Assembly: GCF_035481675.1 (NCBI RefSeq) | Contig: NZ_JAYJJW010000001.1 | Coordinates: 62,001 to 126,000, forward strand | DNA from: Alteriqipengyuania_B sp035481675 | GTDB lineage: Bacteria; Pseudomonadota; Alphaproteobacteria; Sphingomonadales; Sphingomonadaceae | Direction of reading: 5' to 3' | DNA length: 64,000 bases | In this document: piece by piece, positions 24,544-33,028 of the stretch | Layout of the letters: the number at the start of each line of letters is the position of its first letter | Position numbering within the stretch: the stretch's first letter is position 1 | Notes under the pieces: generated by a model | The model's input: the letters and a program-made list of their open reading frames with translations, nothing else | What the model was told of the DNA's origin: nothing | The model's database searches: none | Program-made: the position numbers and the translations under genes

Positions 24544-25029
24544 CTAGAACGCGGCGCCGGCAATGCGGTCGATCGCGCCTTGCAGGATCACTGCCGCGGC
24601 GTGGCTGTCGATCATCGCGCGCCGTTTCGCGCGGCTGGTGTCCTGCGCGATCAGGTCGCGCTCCGCACTCAGGGTGCTCCAGCGTTCGTCCCACAGCAGT
24701 ACCGGCAATTCGAGCGCTGCGGCGAGGTTGCGGGCATAGGCGCGGCTGGCCTGTGCGCGCGGGCCTTCGGTCCCGTCCATGTTGAGCGGCAGGCCGATCA
24801 CGACCCCCGCAATACCGCGCGCCCTGGCAAGTTCCCCCAAGGCCTCCCGGTCGCGGCCGAACTTGCCTCGAGGCAGCGTCTTGCCCGCCGTTGCAAAGGC
24901 CCAGCCGGCATCGCATGTGGCCGTGCCGATGGTCTTGGTGCCGAGGTCGAGCGCAAGCAGCACGCCGCCATCGGGCAGCGCATCGGCGAACGCGCGCGTA
25001 TCGTCGGTGATCAGCGGGCCGCCAGCCAT
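24544..25029 (-). CDS. ruvX: RuvX (YqgF) RNase H-fold nuclease
   Basis: A 161-aa protein of the YqgF family, called putative Holliday junction resolvase and implicated in 16S rRNA 5' processing in E. coli. LLALDLGTKTIGTATCD holds the first metal-binding Asp, VIGLPLNMDGTEGPRA is the family signature, and LLWDERWSTLSAERDL and SRAKRRAMIDSHAAAVIL carry the later acidic residues. The start overlaps the end of the DUF3089 gene by 19 bases. Confidence 0.92.
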   Translation of the reverse strand: MAGGPLITDDTRAFADALPDGGVLLALDLGTKTIGTATCDAGWAFATAGKTLPRGKFGRDREALGELARARGIAGVVIGLPLNMDGTEGPRAQASRAYARNLAAALELPVLLWDERWSTLSAERDLIAQDTSRAKRRAMIDSHAAAVILQGAIDRIAGAAF

Positions 25030-26252
25030 GCGGACACCCGGCGCTCCACGTCGCTGCGCAGGTCCTGCCAGAACAGCGGGATGTCGTAGACATGGTAATT
25101 GTTGCCCGGCAGCACCGCGCTGCCCATCTCAGGCGGGTCGGTGATCAGCAGCAGCCCGCGCCCGTCGCAGCGCGCGCCCACCGCCTGCGGCTGCAGGGTG
25201 GCGGAAGAGAAGCTGCCGTCCGGCACCAGCGTGCCCGTGTTGGCGCTGGCGGGGGCCGAGCCACCGACGCTACCGGTGATCGGGTTGACGCACAGGATCG
25301 GGCTGTCGCCGCGTACCTGGCCATCGTACCCCTGCGTCATCGAATAGCGCTGCAGGACCATGCGCGGATCGGCCGGCTCTGCGAAGCTGACCCATGCGCT
25401 GAGACAGGCGGGCTGGTCCGGCGTGGCGCAGGCGGGGAAGCCCACTTGCGGCAGGTCGCGATCGACCGAGATCGGCCAGCCGACCGGGTAGACGGCGGCG
25501 ATACGGCCTTCGAGATCGGTACCGCGCACCTTTTCGCGCAGCAGGGTCAGGATGTGGAGCGCACCCTGGCTATGCCCGGCAAGGACGATGGGCGTGTCCG
25601 CATCGACCGTCTCGGCAAACAGGTCGAAGGCCATTTCGACGTCGCGGTAGGCGGCGTCGATCGCCATCTGCGCCTCCGGCTGGTCGGTCAGGAAGGCGCC
25701 GACATGGGCTTGCCGGTACTTGGGAATCCAGATCTCGCGCGCTTCGCCGAAGGGGCTGGCGAGGCCGCGGATGAACAGGCGCGCGCGGTCTTCCGCCTCC
25801 CTATTGCCCAGCTCGGCATTCCATTGCGCACCGCCGGCGATGGCATCGGGAATATAGCTGGTCGGATGGACGAAGAAGAGCGCGAAGCCGGTGCCGTCCG
25901 GCGCGGCGATGTCGGGCGTGGCGGCCGGTGAGGGCGAGGGTGAGAGCGAAGGCTCGCTTGGCGTGGGCAGCAGCGACCGCTCCGCCGCCGGGCGATCCGG
26001 CGTGGGCGCTACATCGCCTGCCGAAGCTACGTCGGGTCGGTAGCGCGCCGGGTTGTTGCCGAGCCCGGGCCGCGCGTACCACATGTCCGGGTCTTCGTAG
26101 GCGTTGGCCGCCAGCGCATCCTGCTCCACGAATTCGCCGCGGGGGACAAATGTGAACTCGGTCGCTTCCTTCGACCAGATGTTGAGCGCCACCATCGCTG
26201 CGATCACGACGACGATGCAGAAGGTGACGAAATAAAGGAACTTGCGCGCCAC
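25011..26252 (-). CDS. DUF3089 alpha/beta-hydrolase-like membrane protein
   Basis: A 413-aa protein with one N-terminal membrane helix (FLYFVTFCIVVVIAAMVALNI), a Pro/Ser-rich linker (residues about 85-120) and a DUF3089 domain facing the periplasm. The domain has an alpha/beta-hydrolase nucleophile elbow, LAGHSQGALH, and starts FFVHPTSY. Substrate is unknown. A GTG start (VARKFLYF) was chosen because it fits the family N-terminus and leaves 4 bases after the transporter stop; an ATG at 26294 would add 14 very basic residues overlapping the transporter gene. Confidence 0.82.
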   Translation of the reverse strand: MARKFLYFVTFCIVVVIAAMVALNIWSKEATEFTFVPRGEFVEQDALAANAYEDPDMWYARPGLGNNPARYRPDVASAGDVAPTPDRPAAERSLLPTPSEPSLSPSPSPAATPDIAAPDGTGFALFFVHPTSYIPDAIAGGAQWNAELGNREAEDRARLFIRGLASPFGEAREIWIPKYRQAHVGAFLTDQPEAQMAIDAAYRDVEMAFDLFAETVDADTPIVLAGHSQGALHILTLLREKVRGTDLEGRIAAVYPVGWPISVDRDLPQVGFPACATPDQPACLSAWVSFAEPADPRMVLQRYSMTQGYDGQVRGDSPILCVNPITGSVGGSAPASANTGTLVPDGSFSSATLQPQAVGARCDGRGLLLITDPPEMGSAVLPGNNYHVYDIPLFWQDLRSDVERRVSAWLAAR

Positions 26253-26256
26253 CCGG

Positions 26257-27345
26257 TCAGCCCTCCGCCGCCGGTCGGACCGCTTCGGGCGCATTTTCCT
26301 CGTTCCGCTTCGCGCGCCGTTCCAGCGCGACCTTCAGCATCGCCATGATCGGATCGGCCAGCGCCAGGCCGATGAGGCCGAACAACACGCCAAGGATCAG
26401 CTGGGAGGCGAGCACCAGCGCCGGGGCGAGATCCACCGTCTTTTTCGCGATCAGCGGGATCAGCAAATACCCGTCGATGGTCTGGACGAAGAAATAGACG
26501 AAGATCGTGTAGATGCCGGTGTCCACCCCGGCGGAAAAACCCACCAGTACCATCAGCAGGCCGGAAATGACCGCGCCGATATTCGGGATAAAGGCGAGGA
26601 TACCGGTCAGCAGGCCGAGCAGCGCCGCCATCGGCACGCCATAGAACGCCAGCATCGCCCAGGTGAAGATGCCTTCCACCACCATGCCGACCAGCCGCCC
26701 GAACATCAGGCGGCGCAGGTTGAAGGCCATCTCGTCCAGCGTGCCGCGCAGGTAATCGCGGTCCTCGGTCCACGCGATCCACTCGACGCCGCGTTCGTAG
26801 ATGCGCGGTTCCACCGCCACGTAGATGCCGATGATGACGATGAGGACGAGGGTCGTGAGCCCGCCGATGACGCCGCCGACCGCGCGGGTGACCGTGCCGA
26901 TCCCGCTCGACAGCTGGCTGGCCATTTGCTGGACGTTGTTCGGGTCGATGGCGATGCCGCGCGCCTCCGCCCATTCCGCCAGCCGGCCGAGTTGTTCGGT
27001 GAGGATCTGCGGCAAGGTGGCCGCTTCGGACGCGATGGTCGTGCCGGCAAAATAGAATAGCCAGGCGAAGAAGGCGGCCACCAGCAGCATCGTCAGCACG
27101 ACGCGCAGCGAGCGGCCGATGGGCAGGACGCGGCCCAGCAGGCGCGCCCCGCCGTCCAGCATCGCGGCAAACACCAGCGCGCCGAAGATCACCAAGAGCG
27201 ATTGCGACAGCAGCACGAACAGCGCGATGCCGCCGATCACGATGGCCCAGACGAAGGCCTTCTTGGCCTCCATCCTGAGGCCCGGATCCGCAATCCGCGT
27301 GGGGCTGGCGCCGATGGCTTCTTCGTCCTCGTTCTGCTTGCTCAT
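26257..27345 (-). CDS. AI-2E family transporter
   Basis: A 362-aa membrane protein with about seven or eight helices, including AIVIGGIALFVLLSQSLLVIFGA near residue 35, GLTTLVLIVIIGIYVAVEP near residue 170 and YTIFVYFFVQTIDGYLLIPLI near residue 290. The last segment, with the conserved Q-x-x-x-G-Y-x-L-x-P, is the family signature. Members include the autoinducer-2 exporter TqsA and sodium/proton antiporters, so the substrate cannot be named. It lies between lepB and the DUF3089 gene on the same strand. Confidence 0.9.
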   Translation of the reverse strand: MSKQNEDEEAIGASPTRIADPGLRMEAKKAFVWAIVIGGIALFVLLSQSLLVIFGALVFAAMLDGGARLLGRVLPIGRSLRVVLTMLLVAAFFAWLFYFAGTTIASEAATLPQILTEQLGRLAEWAEARGIAIDPNNVQQMASQLSSGIGTVTRAVGGVIGGLTTLVLIVIIGIYVAVEPRIYERGVEWIAWTEDRDYLRGTLDEMAFNLRRLMFGRLVGMVVEGIFTWAMLAFYGVPMAALLGLLTGILAFIPNIGAVISGLLMVLVGFSAGVDTGIYTIFVYFFVQTIDGYLLIPLIAKKTVDLAPALVLASQLILGVLFGLIGLALADPIMAMLKVALERRAKRNEENAPEAVRPAAEG

Positions 27346-27361
27346 GCCCCTGCTCCCCTGT

Positions 27362-28285
27362 TCAGTCCTCGCCCCGCGCCGCGATCGGCCGGGTCACCGG
27401 TCGCAGGCTGGTCCAAGCGCGCCCTTCGCGCAAGGCCGGCCACCATGTCAGCGGGTTCCAGCCGAAGCTGCCGTCCAGCGAAAAGGTGATAAATTCGGCG
27501 CGGCCGCCGATGTCGGTCAGCGGGATCGGCCCGTGCAGCCCGCCCATCGCGGCCGGTGCGCGGCTGTCCGAACTGTTGTCGCGGTTGTCGCCCATCAGGA
27601 ACACGTGGCCTGCGGGAATCTCGATCTCGGCGAAATTGTCGAGCAGGTTGTCGTCCTGCGTATCGAGCACGCGGTAGCTGGCGCCGTTGGGCATGGTCTC
27701 GCGATAGGTCGGCAATTCGCACACGACCTTCCCCGAAGGCAGGCGCACCTTGCCGCCGGGATAGAGGAAGCCATCGCAGGTGTTATTGGCGTCGACCGGC
27801 AGCTGGTCGGGCACTTCCGTCTCGCGCGGGACGGGCTTGCCGTTGAGCACGATCTGCCCGTTCACCACCGCGATCCGGTCTCCCGGCAGGGCGACGACGC
27901 GCTTGATCCAGTCGATTCCGCTGTCGTTCACGTCCCGCGGCGGCTGCAGGATCACGATGTCGCCGTATTCGGGCGTCTTGGGCAGCAGGCGCCAGTCGCC
28001 ACGGCCGAGCGCGTGGAAGCTGACCGAGGACCAGTTCCACCCATAGGGGAACTTGCTCACGATCAGCCGGTCGCCCTTGACCAAGCCCGGCATCATCGAG
28101 CCGGAGGGGATGTAGAACGGCTTGGCGATGAACGTGTGGAAGGCCAGCACGGCGAGCAGCATCAGCGCCAGGCCGCGCAGTTCCGCCCACCAGTTGACCC
28201 TTTCCCCGTCGTCCTTTGCGGCAGGTTTTGCCTCGGCGGGCGCATCGCGCGTGTCCGCCGGTGCCGCGTCCTGAATGTCCGTCAT
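27362..28285 (-). CDS. lepB: Signal peptidase I
   Basis: A 307-aa inner-membrane protease that removes signal peptides. One N-terminal helix (GLALMLLAVLAFHTFIA) is followed by the nucleophile segment YIPSGSMMPGL, the general-base Lys segment DWIKRVVALPGDRI, and box E GHVFLMGDNRDNSSDSR. The first 35 residues are acidic and Ala/Pro-rich. The ATG overlaps the acpS stop by 4 bases (ATGA), so the two genes are translationally coupled. Confidence 0.95.
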   Translation of the reverse strand: MTDIQDAAPADTRDAPAEAKPAAKDDGERVNWWAELRGLALMLLAVLAFHTFIAKPFYIPSGSMMPGLVKGDRLIVSKFPYGWNWSSVSFHALGRGDWRLLPKTPEYGDIVILQPPRDVNDSGIDWIKRVVALPGDRIAVVNGQIVLNGKPVPRETEVPDQLPVDANNTCDGFLYPGGKVRLPSGKVVCELPTYRETMPNGASYRVLDTQDDNLLDNFAEIEIPAGHVFLMGDNRDNSSDSRAPAAMGGLHGPIPLTDIGGRAEFITFSLDGSFGWNPLTWWPALREGRAWTSLRPVTRPIAARGED

Positions 28286-28701
28286 GCCTTCGGAATGGCC
28301 TCGATAATCACGAATGCCTGCGCCCATGGGTGGTCATCGGTGAGGGTGAGATGAATGGCCGCCTCGTAGCCGTCCGGAATCATCGCGTCGAGCCGTTCTT
28401 TCGCCCCGCCCTCCAGCGCCAGCGTGGGCGCGCCCGAGGGGGCGTTGACGACGCCGATGTCCTTCATGAAGACCCCGCGGCGGAAGCCCGTGCCGACCGC
28501 CTTGCTGAAAGCCTCCTTGGCCGCGAACCGCTTGGCATAGGTGCCCGCGATGGTGAACGGCCGCCGCCGCGCCTTGGCCCGCTCCACGTCGGTGAAGACG
28601 CGGTTCTCGAACCGCTCGCCGAAACGGTCGAGCGAGTTCTGGATCCGCTCGATATTGCACAGGTCGCTGCCGAGGCCGATGATCATTTCGGATACCGCCA
28701 T
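28282..28701 (-). CDS. acpS: Holo-[acyl-carrier-protein] synthase
   Basis: A 139-aa enzyme that transfers phosphopantetheine from CoA to acyl carrier protein. IIGLGSDLCNIERI holds the metal-binding Asp and RFAAKEAFSKAVGTG the Glu and Lys of the active site. The ATG at 28701 was chosen for its strong ribosome site (GAGGAAG, 7 bases away); MIIGLG at 28686 is the shorter alternative. It overlaps the end of a small membrane-protein gene and the start of lepB. Confidence 0.94.
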   Translation of the reverse strand: MAVSEMIIGLGSDLCNIERIQNSLDRFGERFENRVFTDVERAKARRRPFTIAGTYAKRFAAKEAFSKAVGTGFRRGVFMKDIGVVNAPSGAPTLALEGGAKERLDAMIPDGYEAAIHLTLTDDHPWAQAFVIIEAIPKA

Positions 28702-28967
28702 TTACAGACTTCCTCGCCCGCGAGAAAGTTAAACCATCGCCGAAGTCCAGAAACCAGGAGAACGCCGAATAGCATCATCAGAGAAAGGTAGAGCAGCAGC
28801 TCCCATGGCCACGGCTCGTTCCTTTGAGCAGCATTGGTGAATTTGCTTATGCCATGCAGCGGCAGCAAGATTAGCCATGCTAAGAGAAATGCACGAGCAG
28901 CTTTCCATTGCTGTACGTAAACCTTGTTGGATTTTCTAAACATCGCTGCCTCGAATTTGCTTTTCAC
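28683..28967 (-). CDS. Small two-helix membrane protein, lower GC
   Basis: A 94-aa protein of unknown function with two hydrophobic segments (AFLLAWLILLPLHGI and LLLYLSLMMLFGVLLVSGL) and a basic ending. The GTG start overlaps the upstream stop (GTGA) and has GAGGGG before it; an ATG at 28943 with GAGG upstream would give 86 residues. G+C is about 50% by eye, well below both neighbours, so it may be a recent insertion into the pdxJ-acpS operon. Its 3' end overlaps acpS. Confidence 0.6.
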   Translation of the reverse strand: MKSKFEAAMFRKSNKVYVQQWKAARAFLLAWLILLPLHGISKFTNAAQRNEPWPWELLLYLSLMMLFGVLLVSGLRRWFNFLAGEEVCKWRYPK

Positions 28968-29242
28968 GCAACGCCCCTCGCCAGCATCGCGACCAGCAGG
29001 ACCAGCACCAGCCAGTGCAGCACGACCTGCGTGTGGACGAGCGGGTGGTCGACCTCGCCTTTCGCGAAGCGCAGGGCGCCGGCATAGCCGAACAGCTGCA
29101 GGACCGGCCAGCCGATGGCGAAGGCGTAGGCGGAGCGTTCGGACAGGGCGATGGCGAGGAGCAGGATGCTCGCCAGCCACGGGATCGCGCCGGCGAGCAG
29201 CACCAGCTTCTCCCGCCGGGTGAGCTGCCGCACGATCACCAC
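28964..29242 (-). CDS. Small membrane protein of unknown function
   Basis: A 92-aa hydrophobic protein with three predicted helices (VLLAGAIPWLASILLLAIAL, AFAIGWPVLQLFGYAGAL, VVLHWLVLVLLVAMLARG). It starts with GTG (two adjacent GTG codons are possible) 17 bases after pdxJ and overlaps the next small gene by GTGA. High G+C matches the surroundings. No family is recognised. Confidence 0.6.
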   Translation of the reverse strand: MVIVRQLTRREKLVLLAGAIPWLASILLLAIALSERSAYAFAIGWPVLQLFGYAGALRFAKGEVDHPLVHTQVVLHWLVLVLLVAMLARGVA

Positions 29243-29258
29243 GGGTTTCGCACCGAAG

Positions 29259-30014
29259 TCACCGGGCGTCGTCCATCAGCTCGCGCATCCGGCGCACGGC
29301 GTTCTCCAGGCCGACGAAAACGGCCTCGCCGACGAGGTAGTGGCCGATGTTGAGCTCGGCCAGCTGCGGGATGGCGGCGATGGGCTGCACGTTCTCGTAC
29401 GTCAGGCCGTGCCCCGCGTGCGGCTCGGTCCCGTTCTTGGCGGCGAGCGCAGCCATGTCGGCGATGCGCTTGAGCTCGGCTGACAGGCGCTCGCTGTCGC
29501 CGTCCAGATGCGCGTGGGCGTATTCGCCGGTGTGGAATTCGACCACCGGCGCGCCGAGGCGCAGGGCGGCGTCGAGCTGGCGCTCGCTCGCCTCGATAAA
29601 CAGCGAAACGCGAATGTCCGCCTCGCGCAGTCGGTCGACGATGGGGACGAGGCTGTTATGCAGCCCTGCGGCATCCAACCCGCCTTCGGTCGTGCGCTCC
29701 TCGCGCTTTTCGGGGACGATGCAGGCGGCGTGCGGCTTGTGCGCAAGGGCGATGGCGAGCATTTCCTCGGTCGCCGCCATTTCGAGGTTGAGCGGCAGGT
29801 CGGTCGCGTCCTGGATGCGTTTCAGGTCGTCGTCGCGAATGTGGCGGCGGTCTTCGCGCAAGTGAGCGGTAATCCCGTCGCCGCCGACCGCCGCGACGAT
29901 TTCCGCCGCGCGCACCGGATCGGGATGGTCGCCGCCGCGCGCATTGCGGATGGTGGCGACGTGGTCGATGTTGACGCCCAGTCTCAGGGTGTGCGGATGG
30001 TGGGAGCTGCTCAT
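29259..30014 (-). CDS. pdxJ: Pyridoxine 5'-phosphate synthase
   Basis: A 251-aa TIM-barrel enzyme that condenses 1-deoxyxylulose-5-phosphate and aminoacetone phosphate to pyridoxine phosphate. LGVNIDHVATIRNARGG is the family start, with GITAHLREDRRHI, the Glu of NLEMAATEEM, and GHGLTYENV in order. The ATG at 30014 gives the normal length; the frame is open upstream only as a shadow. Vitamin B6 synthesis also uses SerC, encoded elsewhere in this window. It heads the run toward acpS and lepB. Confidence 0.95.
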   Translation of the reverse strand: MSSSHHPHTLRLGVNIDHVATIRNARGGDHPDPVRAAEIVAAVGGDGITAHLREDRRHIRDDDLKRIQDATDLPLNLEMAATEEMLAIALAHKPHAACIVPEKREERTTEGGLDAAGLHNSLVPIVDRLREADIRVSLFIEASERQLDAALRLGAPVVEFHTGEYAHAHLDGDSERLSAELKRIADMAALAAKNGTEPHAGHGLTYENVQPIAAIPQLAELNIGHYLVGEAVFVGLENAVRRMRELMDDAR

Positions 30015-30048
30015 CGCTGCCGCATCTAGGGCAGGCGGCCGGGCAATT

Positions 30049-31110
30049 CTACCCGCAAGCGACGGTGGAGAGCAGCCGGTGCATGGTGCCGCTGCCCGAC
30101 CAGATTTCGCCGAAGTCGAACTCCGCCTGGTCCGTCGCCAGCGCAACCGCGATGCCGAGGTCGGGCAGGATGATGTTGCGGACCCGGTAGCGGCCGATGG
30201 CGCCGTTGCGCTCCACGATCCGCTGCGACCCCTCGCATCCTTCGAGTGGGGCCTCGAACACCCACTGGCCGAGCGCCATGTAGCCTGCGCCCGGATCGGC
30301 ATTCCACAGCGTGGCCAGCGCCTCGTCCCCCAGAAGGTCCCCTTCCATCAGCGCGCGGTCGAACAACAGCATGTCGTCGAGCGGGCCGACCAGCGCGCCG
30401 GAAGCGCCATATCCGGCAAGGATGCGCGCATCGCCGGGCCGCGCCTTGGCGAATGCGCGGTCGCTGCCCGCCTCTAGAAAATCGGTGTTGATCCAGTCCG
30501 CGGACAGGCCGACCCCCTGCGCGAGCAGCAGGTCGAGGCTGGTCCCCGTCACCTGCTCCAGCACTTCGCCCAGCACGATGTAGTCGCAGTTGTTGTAGGA
30601 CCACGTGCCTTCCTCGCGCGCGGCCCCCTGGCCGGTGCAATAGCGCAGCGCATCGCCGCCATCGGTGTAGAAGGCTGGTATCCCCTGGTCGTCGGGCGGA
30701 GTATCGTCGGGATTGGGCAAGTCGCTGCGGTGGCGCAGCAGGTCCTCGACCGTCAGTCCCCGGCCGCGCAGGCGCGGCACGATTGCGCCGACATCGCTGT
30801 CCAGCGCCAGCGTCCCGTCCTCCACCTCGCGCATGACGAGGACGGCGACGACTTGCTTGGTCACCGATGCCCACGGCCATCCCTCGATCGCGTGTTCGCC
30901 GGCTGCTTCGGGCTCCGGACCGCCGTAATAGATGGTGAAGGGCTCGCCCGGCAGGCTGACGGCGAGGTCGCCCGTGAAGCCGCTGTCCGCAAGGTCGGCA
31001 TAGGCGCGCGATGCGGGCGTATCCTCGAAAGCCTGCGGGCCGAGCAGGCTGGCGCAGCCGCCCAGGGCGAATGCCAGCGCGAGCGCGGCACCCCGGGCGG
31101 CGCGCACCAT
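30049..31110 (-). CDS. Beta-lactamase-fold serine hydrolase lipoprotein
   Basis: A 353-aa protein with a lipobox (ALGGCAS, Cys19) and a class C beta-lactamase/D-peptidase fold. S82-V-T-K85 is the nucleophile motif and Y172-N-N174 the second. The third, usually H/K-x-G, is not obvious near the end (SGSGTMHRLL may replace it). It is likely a periplasmic esterase or peptidase rather than a true beta-lactamase. Its ATG overlaps the pyrE stop by one base. Confidence 0.85.
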   Translation of the reverse strand: MVRAARGAALALAFALGGCASLLGPQAFEDTPASRAYADLADSGFTGDLAVSLPGEPFTIYYGGPEPEAAGEHAIEGWPWASVTKQVVAVLVMREVEDGTLALDSDVGAIVPRLRGRGLTVEDLLRHRSDLPNPDDTPPDDQGIPAFYTDGGDALRYCTGQGAAREEGTWSYNNCDYIVLGEVLEQVTGTSLDLLLAQGVGLSADWINTDFLEAGSDRAFAKARPGDARILAGYGASGALVGPLDDMLLFDRALMEGDLLGDEALATLWNADPGAGYMALGQWVFEAPLEGCEGSQRIVERNGAIGRYRVRNIILPDLGIAVALATDQAEFDFGEIWSGSGTMHRLLSTVACG

Positions 31111-31688
31111 CACTTCCGGCTGCCCGGCTTGGTCACCGGCACGGCGGCGAGAGCTTCGGGCACCTCGTCTTCGGCGTAGGTCGGGAAGTTGATGTCGATC
31201 AGCGGGAAGAACGGCACGCCGAGGTCCACCGCGCCGCCGCTGCGATCGACCAGCGCGACTTCGGCGAGGACTTCGCCGCCTTCGCGCTTCACCGCCTCGA
31301 TCGCCTCGCGGCTGGAAAGACCGGTGGTGACGACGTCCTCCACCATCAGCACCTTCGCGCCTTCTTCCAGCCGGAAGCCGCGGCGCAGTTCGAACGTGCC
31401 GGTCGGGCGTTCCAGGAAAATGGCGTCCTTGCCGAGCGCTCGGCCCATCTCGTGCCCGATGATCAGCCCGCCCATCGCCGGGCTGACGACGGTATCGATC
31501 TGGCTGCGGATGTCGCGCGGGATCTTCTGGGCGAGCGCGCGGGCCAACTCTCCGGCGCGTTCCGCATTCATCAGCACGCGGGCGCATTGCAAATAATGGC
31601 CGCTGTGCCGGCCGGAGGAGAGGACGAAATGGCCTTCCAGCAGCGCCTCGCTGGCGCGGAAGGCATGCAGGACGTCGTCGTCGGTCAT
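31110..31688 (-). CDS. pyrE: Orotate phosphoribosyltransferase
   Basis: A 192-aa enzyme that joins orotate and PRPP to make OMP in pyrimidine synthesis. The PRPP-binding loop is VLMVEDVVTTGLSS, and FVLSSGRHSGHYLQC and TVVSPAMGGLIIG fit the longer PyrE branch. It is the first gene of a reverse-strand run and is divergent from coxB across about 200 bases. Confidence 0.95.
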   Translation of the reverse strand: MTDDDVLHAFRASEALLEGHFVLSSGRHSGHYLQCARVLMNAERAGELARALAQKIPRDIRSQIDTVVSPAMGGLIIGHEMGRALGKDAIFLERPTGTFELRRGFRLEEGAKVLMVEDVVTTGLSSREAIEAVKREGGEVLAEVALVDRSGGAVDLGVPFFPLIDINFPTYAEDEVPEALAAVPVTKPGSRK

Positions 31689-31790
31689 ATTCGTTCGGTT
31701 TCTCGCAAGAGGGATTGCACTTTATCGCACCGTCGTCGTCGCCGGATCGGACCGGGCGCGCACGGTGTGGTAAAAAACTCCTAGAGACGC

Positions 31791-31819
31791 TTGAGACACC
31801 GGGCAAGCCTGCGTATAGG
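31791..31819 (+). promoter_or_regulatory. Promoter of the cytochrome oxidase operon
   Basis: TTGAGA (31791-31796) and TATAGG (31814-31819) with a 17-base spacer, about 75 bases before the coxB ATG, in the divergent pyrE-coxB gap. This is the best -35/-10 pair seen in the window. Confidence 0.6.
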
Positions 31820-31896
31820 CGGGCGGATTTCGCAGCGCATCGCCCTTTTTGCGAGGGGTTGCGCCTGCCGGCAACGACACTCGGAAAGATCACGCT

Positions 31897-32988
31897 ATGG
31901 CCTTTGCCAAACTTGCCACAACCGTTCGCGCAGCCGCTTTCGCGCTGGCGCTCGCCGCCGTTCCGGGCGCGGTCGCCGCGCAGGACGAGCCGGTGCAGAC
32001 GCAGGTCGAAGAACCCGCCGGTGCGACCGCGCGGGCCGAAGGCGAGCCCGCCGATTCGCAGGCTGCCGCCGCGCTCGAGCCGGACAATGCGCCGCTGATC
32101 GATGCGCGCAGCACGATCAACGGCGAGCCGGCGATCAAGGGCCAGCCGGTCTCCGCCGAGGAAGACCTGATCGGTTCGATGAGCTTCCAGCCGCAGCACA
32201 ATGCGATCGGCGAACAGGCCATCTTCATGCACGATTACATCCTGCTGCCGATCATCGTGGCGATCAGCCTGTTCGTGCTCGGCCTGCTGCTGTTCGTGAT
32301 CGTGAAATACCGTCGCCGTGCGGGCCGCGAACCGTCCAAGACCAGCCACAACACGCTGGTGGAAGTGATCTGGACGCTGGTCCCGGCGCTGATCCTGGTC
32401 GGCATCGCGATCCCCTCGATCAGCCTGCTGGCGAACCAGTATGAAACCCCGCCGGAAGACGCGATCACCATCAAGGCGACCGGCTACCAGTGGTACTGGG
32501 GCTACACCTATGTCGACAACGGCGGCTTCGAAGTCATTTCGAACATGCTGGATGCCGACGAGGCGGAAGCCCGCGGCGAGCCGCACCAGCTGGCCGCCGA
32601 CAACCGCCTGGTCCTGCCGGTCGGCGTGCCGATCCGCATGCAGATCATCGGCGCCGACGTGATCCACTCGTTCGCCGTGCCGAGCCTGTGGTTCAAGATG
32701 GACGCCGTGCCCGGCCGCCTGAACGAAAAGATGCTGACCATCGACGAGCCCGGCATCTACTACGGCCAGTGTATGGAACTGTGCGGCGCACGCCACGCCT
32801 ACATGCCGATCGCCGTCGAAGCCGTGCCGATGGACCAGTTCCGCGCATGGGTCGCCAGCAAGGGCGGCACTTTCGGCGACGAGGAAACGGTCGCGGAAGA
32901 AGACGCGCAATCGGCCGAAGACGCCGCCGAAGCGGGCGACACGGAAGCGGCCGAAGAGGCTGTCGAAGCCGAAGCCGCCGCCGAATAA
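31897..32988 (+). CDS. coxB: Cytochrome c oxidase subunit II
   Basis: A 363-aa subunit that carries the CuA electron entry site of the aa3-type oxidase. A signal peptide (FALALAAVPGAVAAQ) is followed by an acidic, Ala-rich stretch of about 60 residues, two membrane helices (ILLPIIVAISLFVLGLLLFV, VIWTLVPALILVGIAIPSISL) and the cupredoxin domain. The CuA ligands are C292 and C296 (CMELCGARHAYM), H300, M303 and the upstream His of DVIHSFAVPSLW. A Glu/Ala-rich tail of about 30 residues is unusual. Confidence 0.96.
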   Translation: MAFAKLATTVRAAAFALALAAVPGAVAAQDEPVQTQVEEPAGATARAEGEPADSQAAAALEPDNAPLIDARSTINGEPAIKGQPVSAEEDLIGSMSFQPQHNAIGEQAIFMHDYILLPIIVAISLFVLGLLLFVIVKYRRRAGREPSKTSHNTLVEVIWTLVPALILVGIAIPSISLLANQYETPPEDAITIKATGYQWYWGYTYVDNGGFEVISNMLDADEAEARGEPHQLAADNRLVLPVGVPIRMQIIGADVIHSFAVPSLWFKMDAVPGRLNEKMLTIDEPGIYYGQCMELCGARHAYMPIAVEAVPMDQFRAWVASKGGTFGDEETVAEEDAQSAEDAAEAGDTEAAEEAVEAEAAAE

Positions 32989-33028
32989 CGAACGTATTTA
33001 GATAGAACGACAGGTCGAGAGACAGATC

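Noticed and set aside
30049..32910. A 953-codon reverse frame spanning the serine hydrolase, pyrE and coxB
   Set aside because: Only its last third (the serine hydrolase) has protein-like sequence; the rest lies antisense to coxB and across pyrE in the wrong frame.
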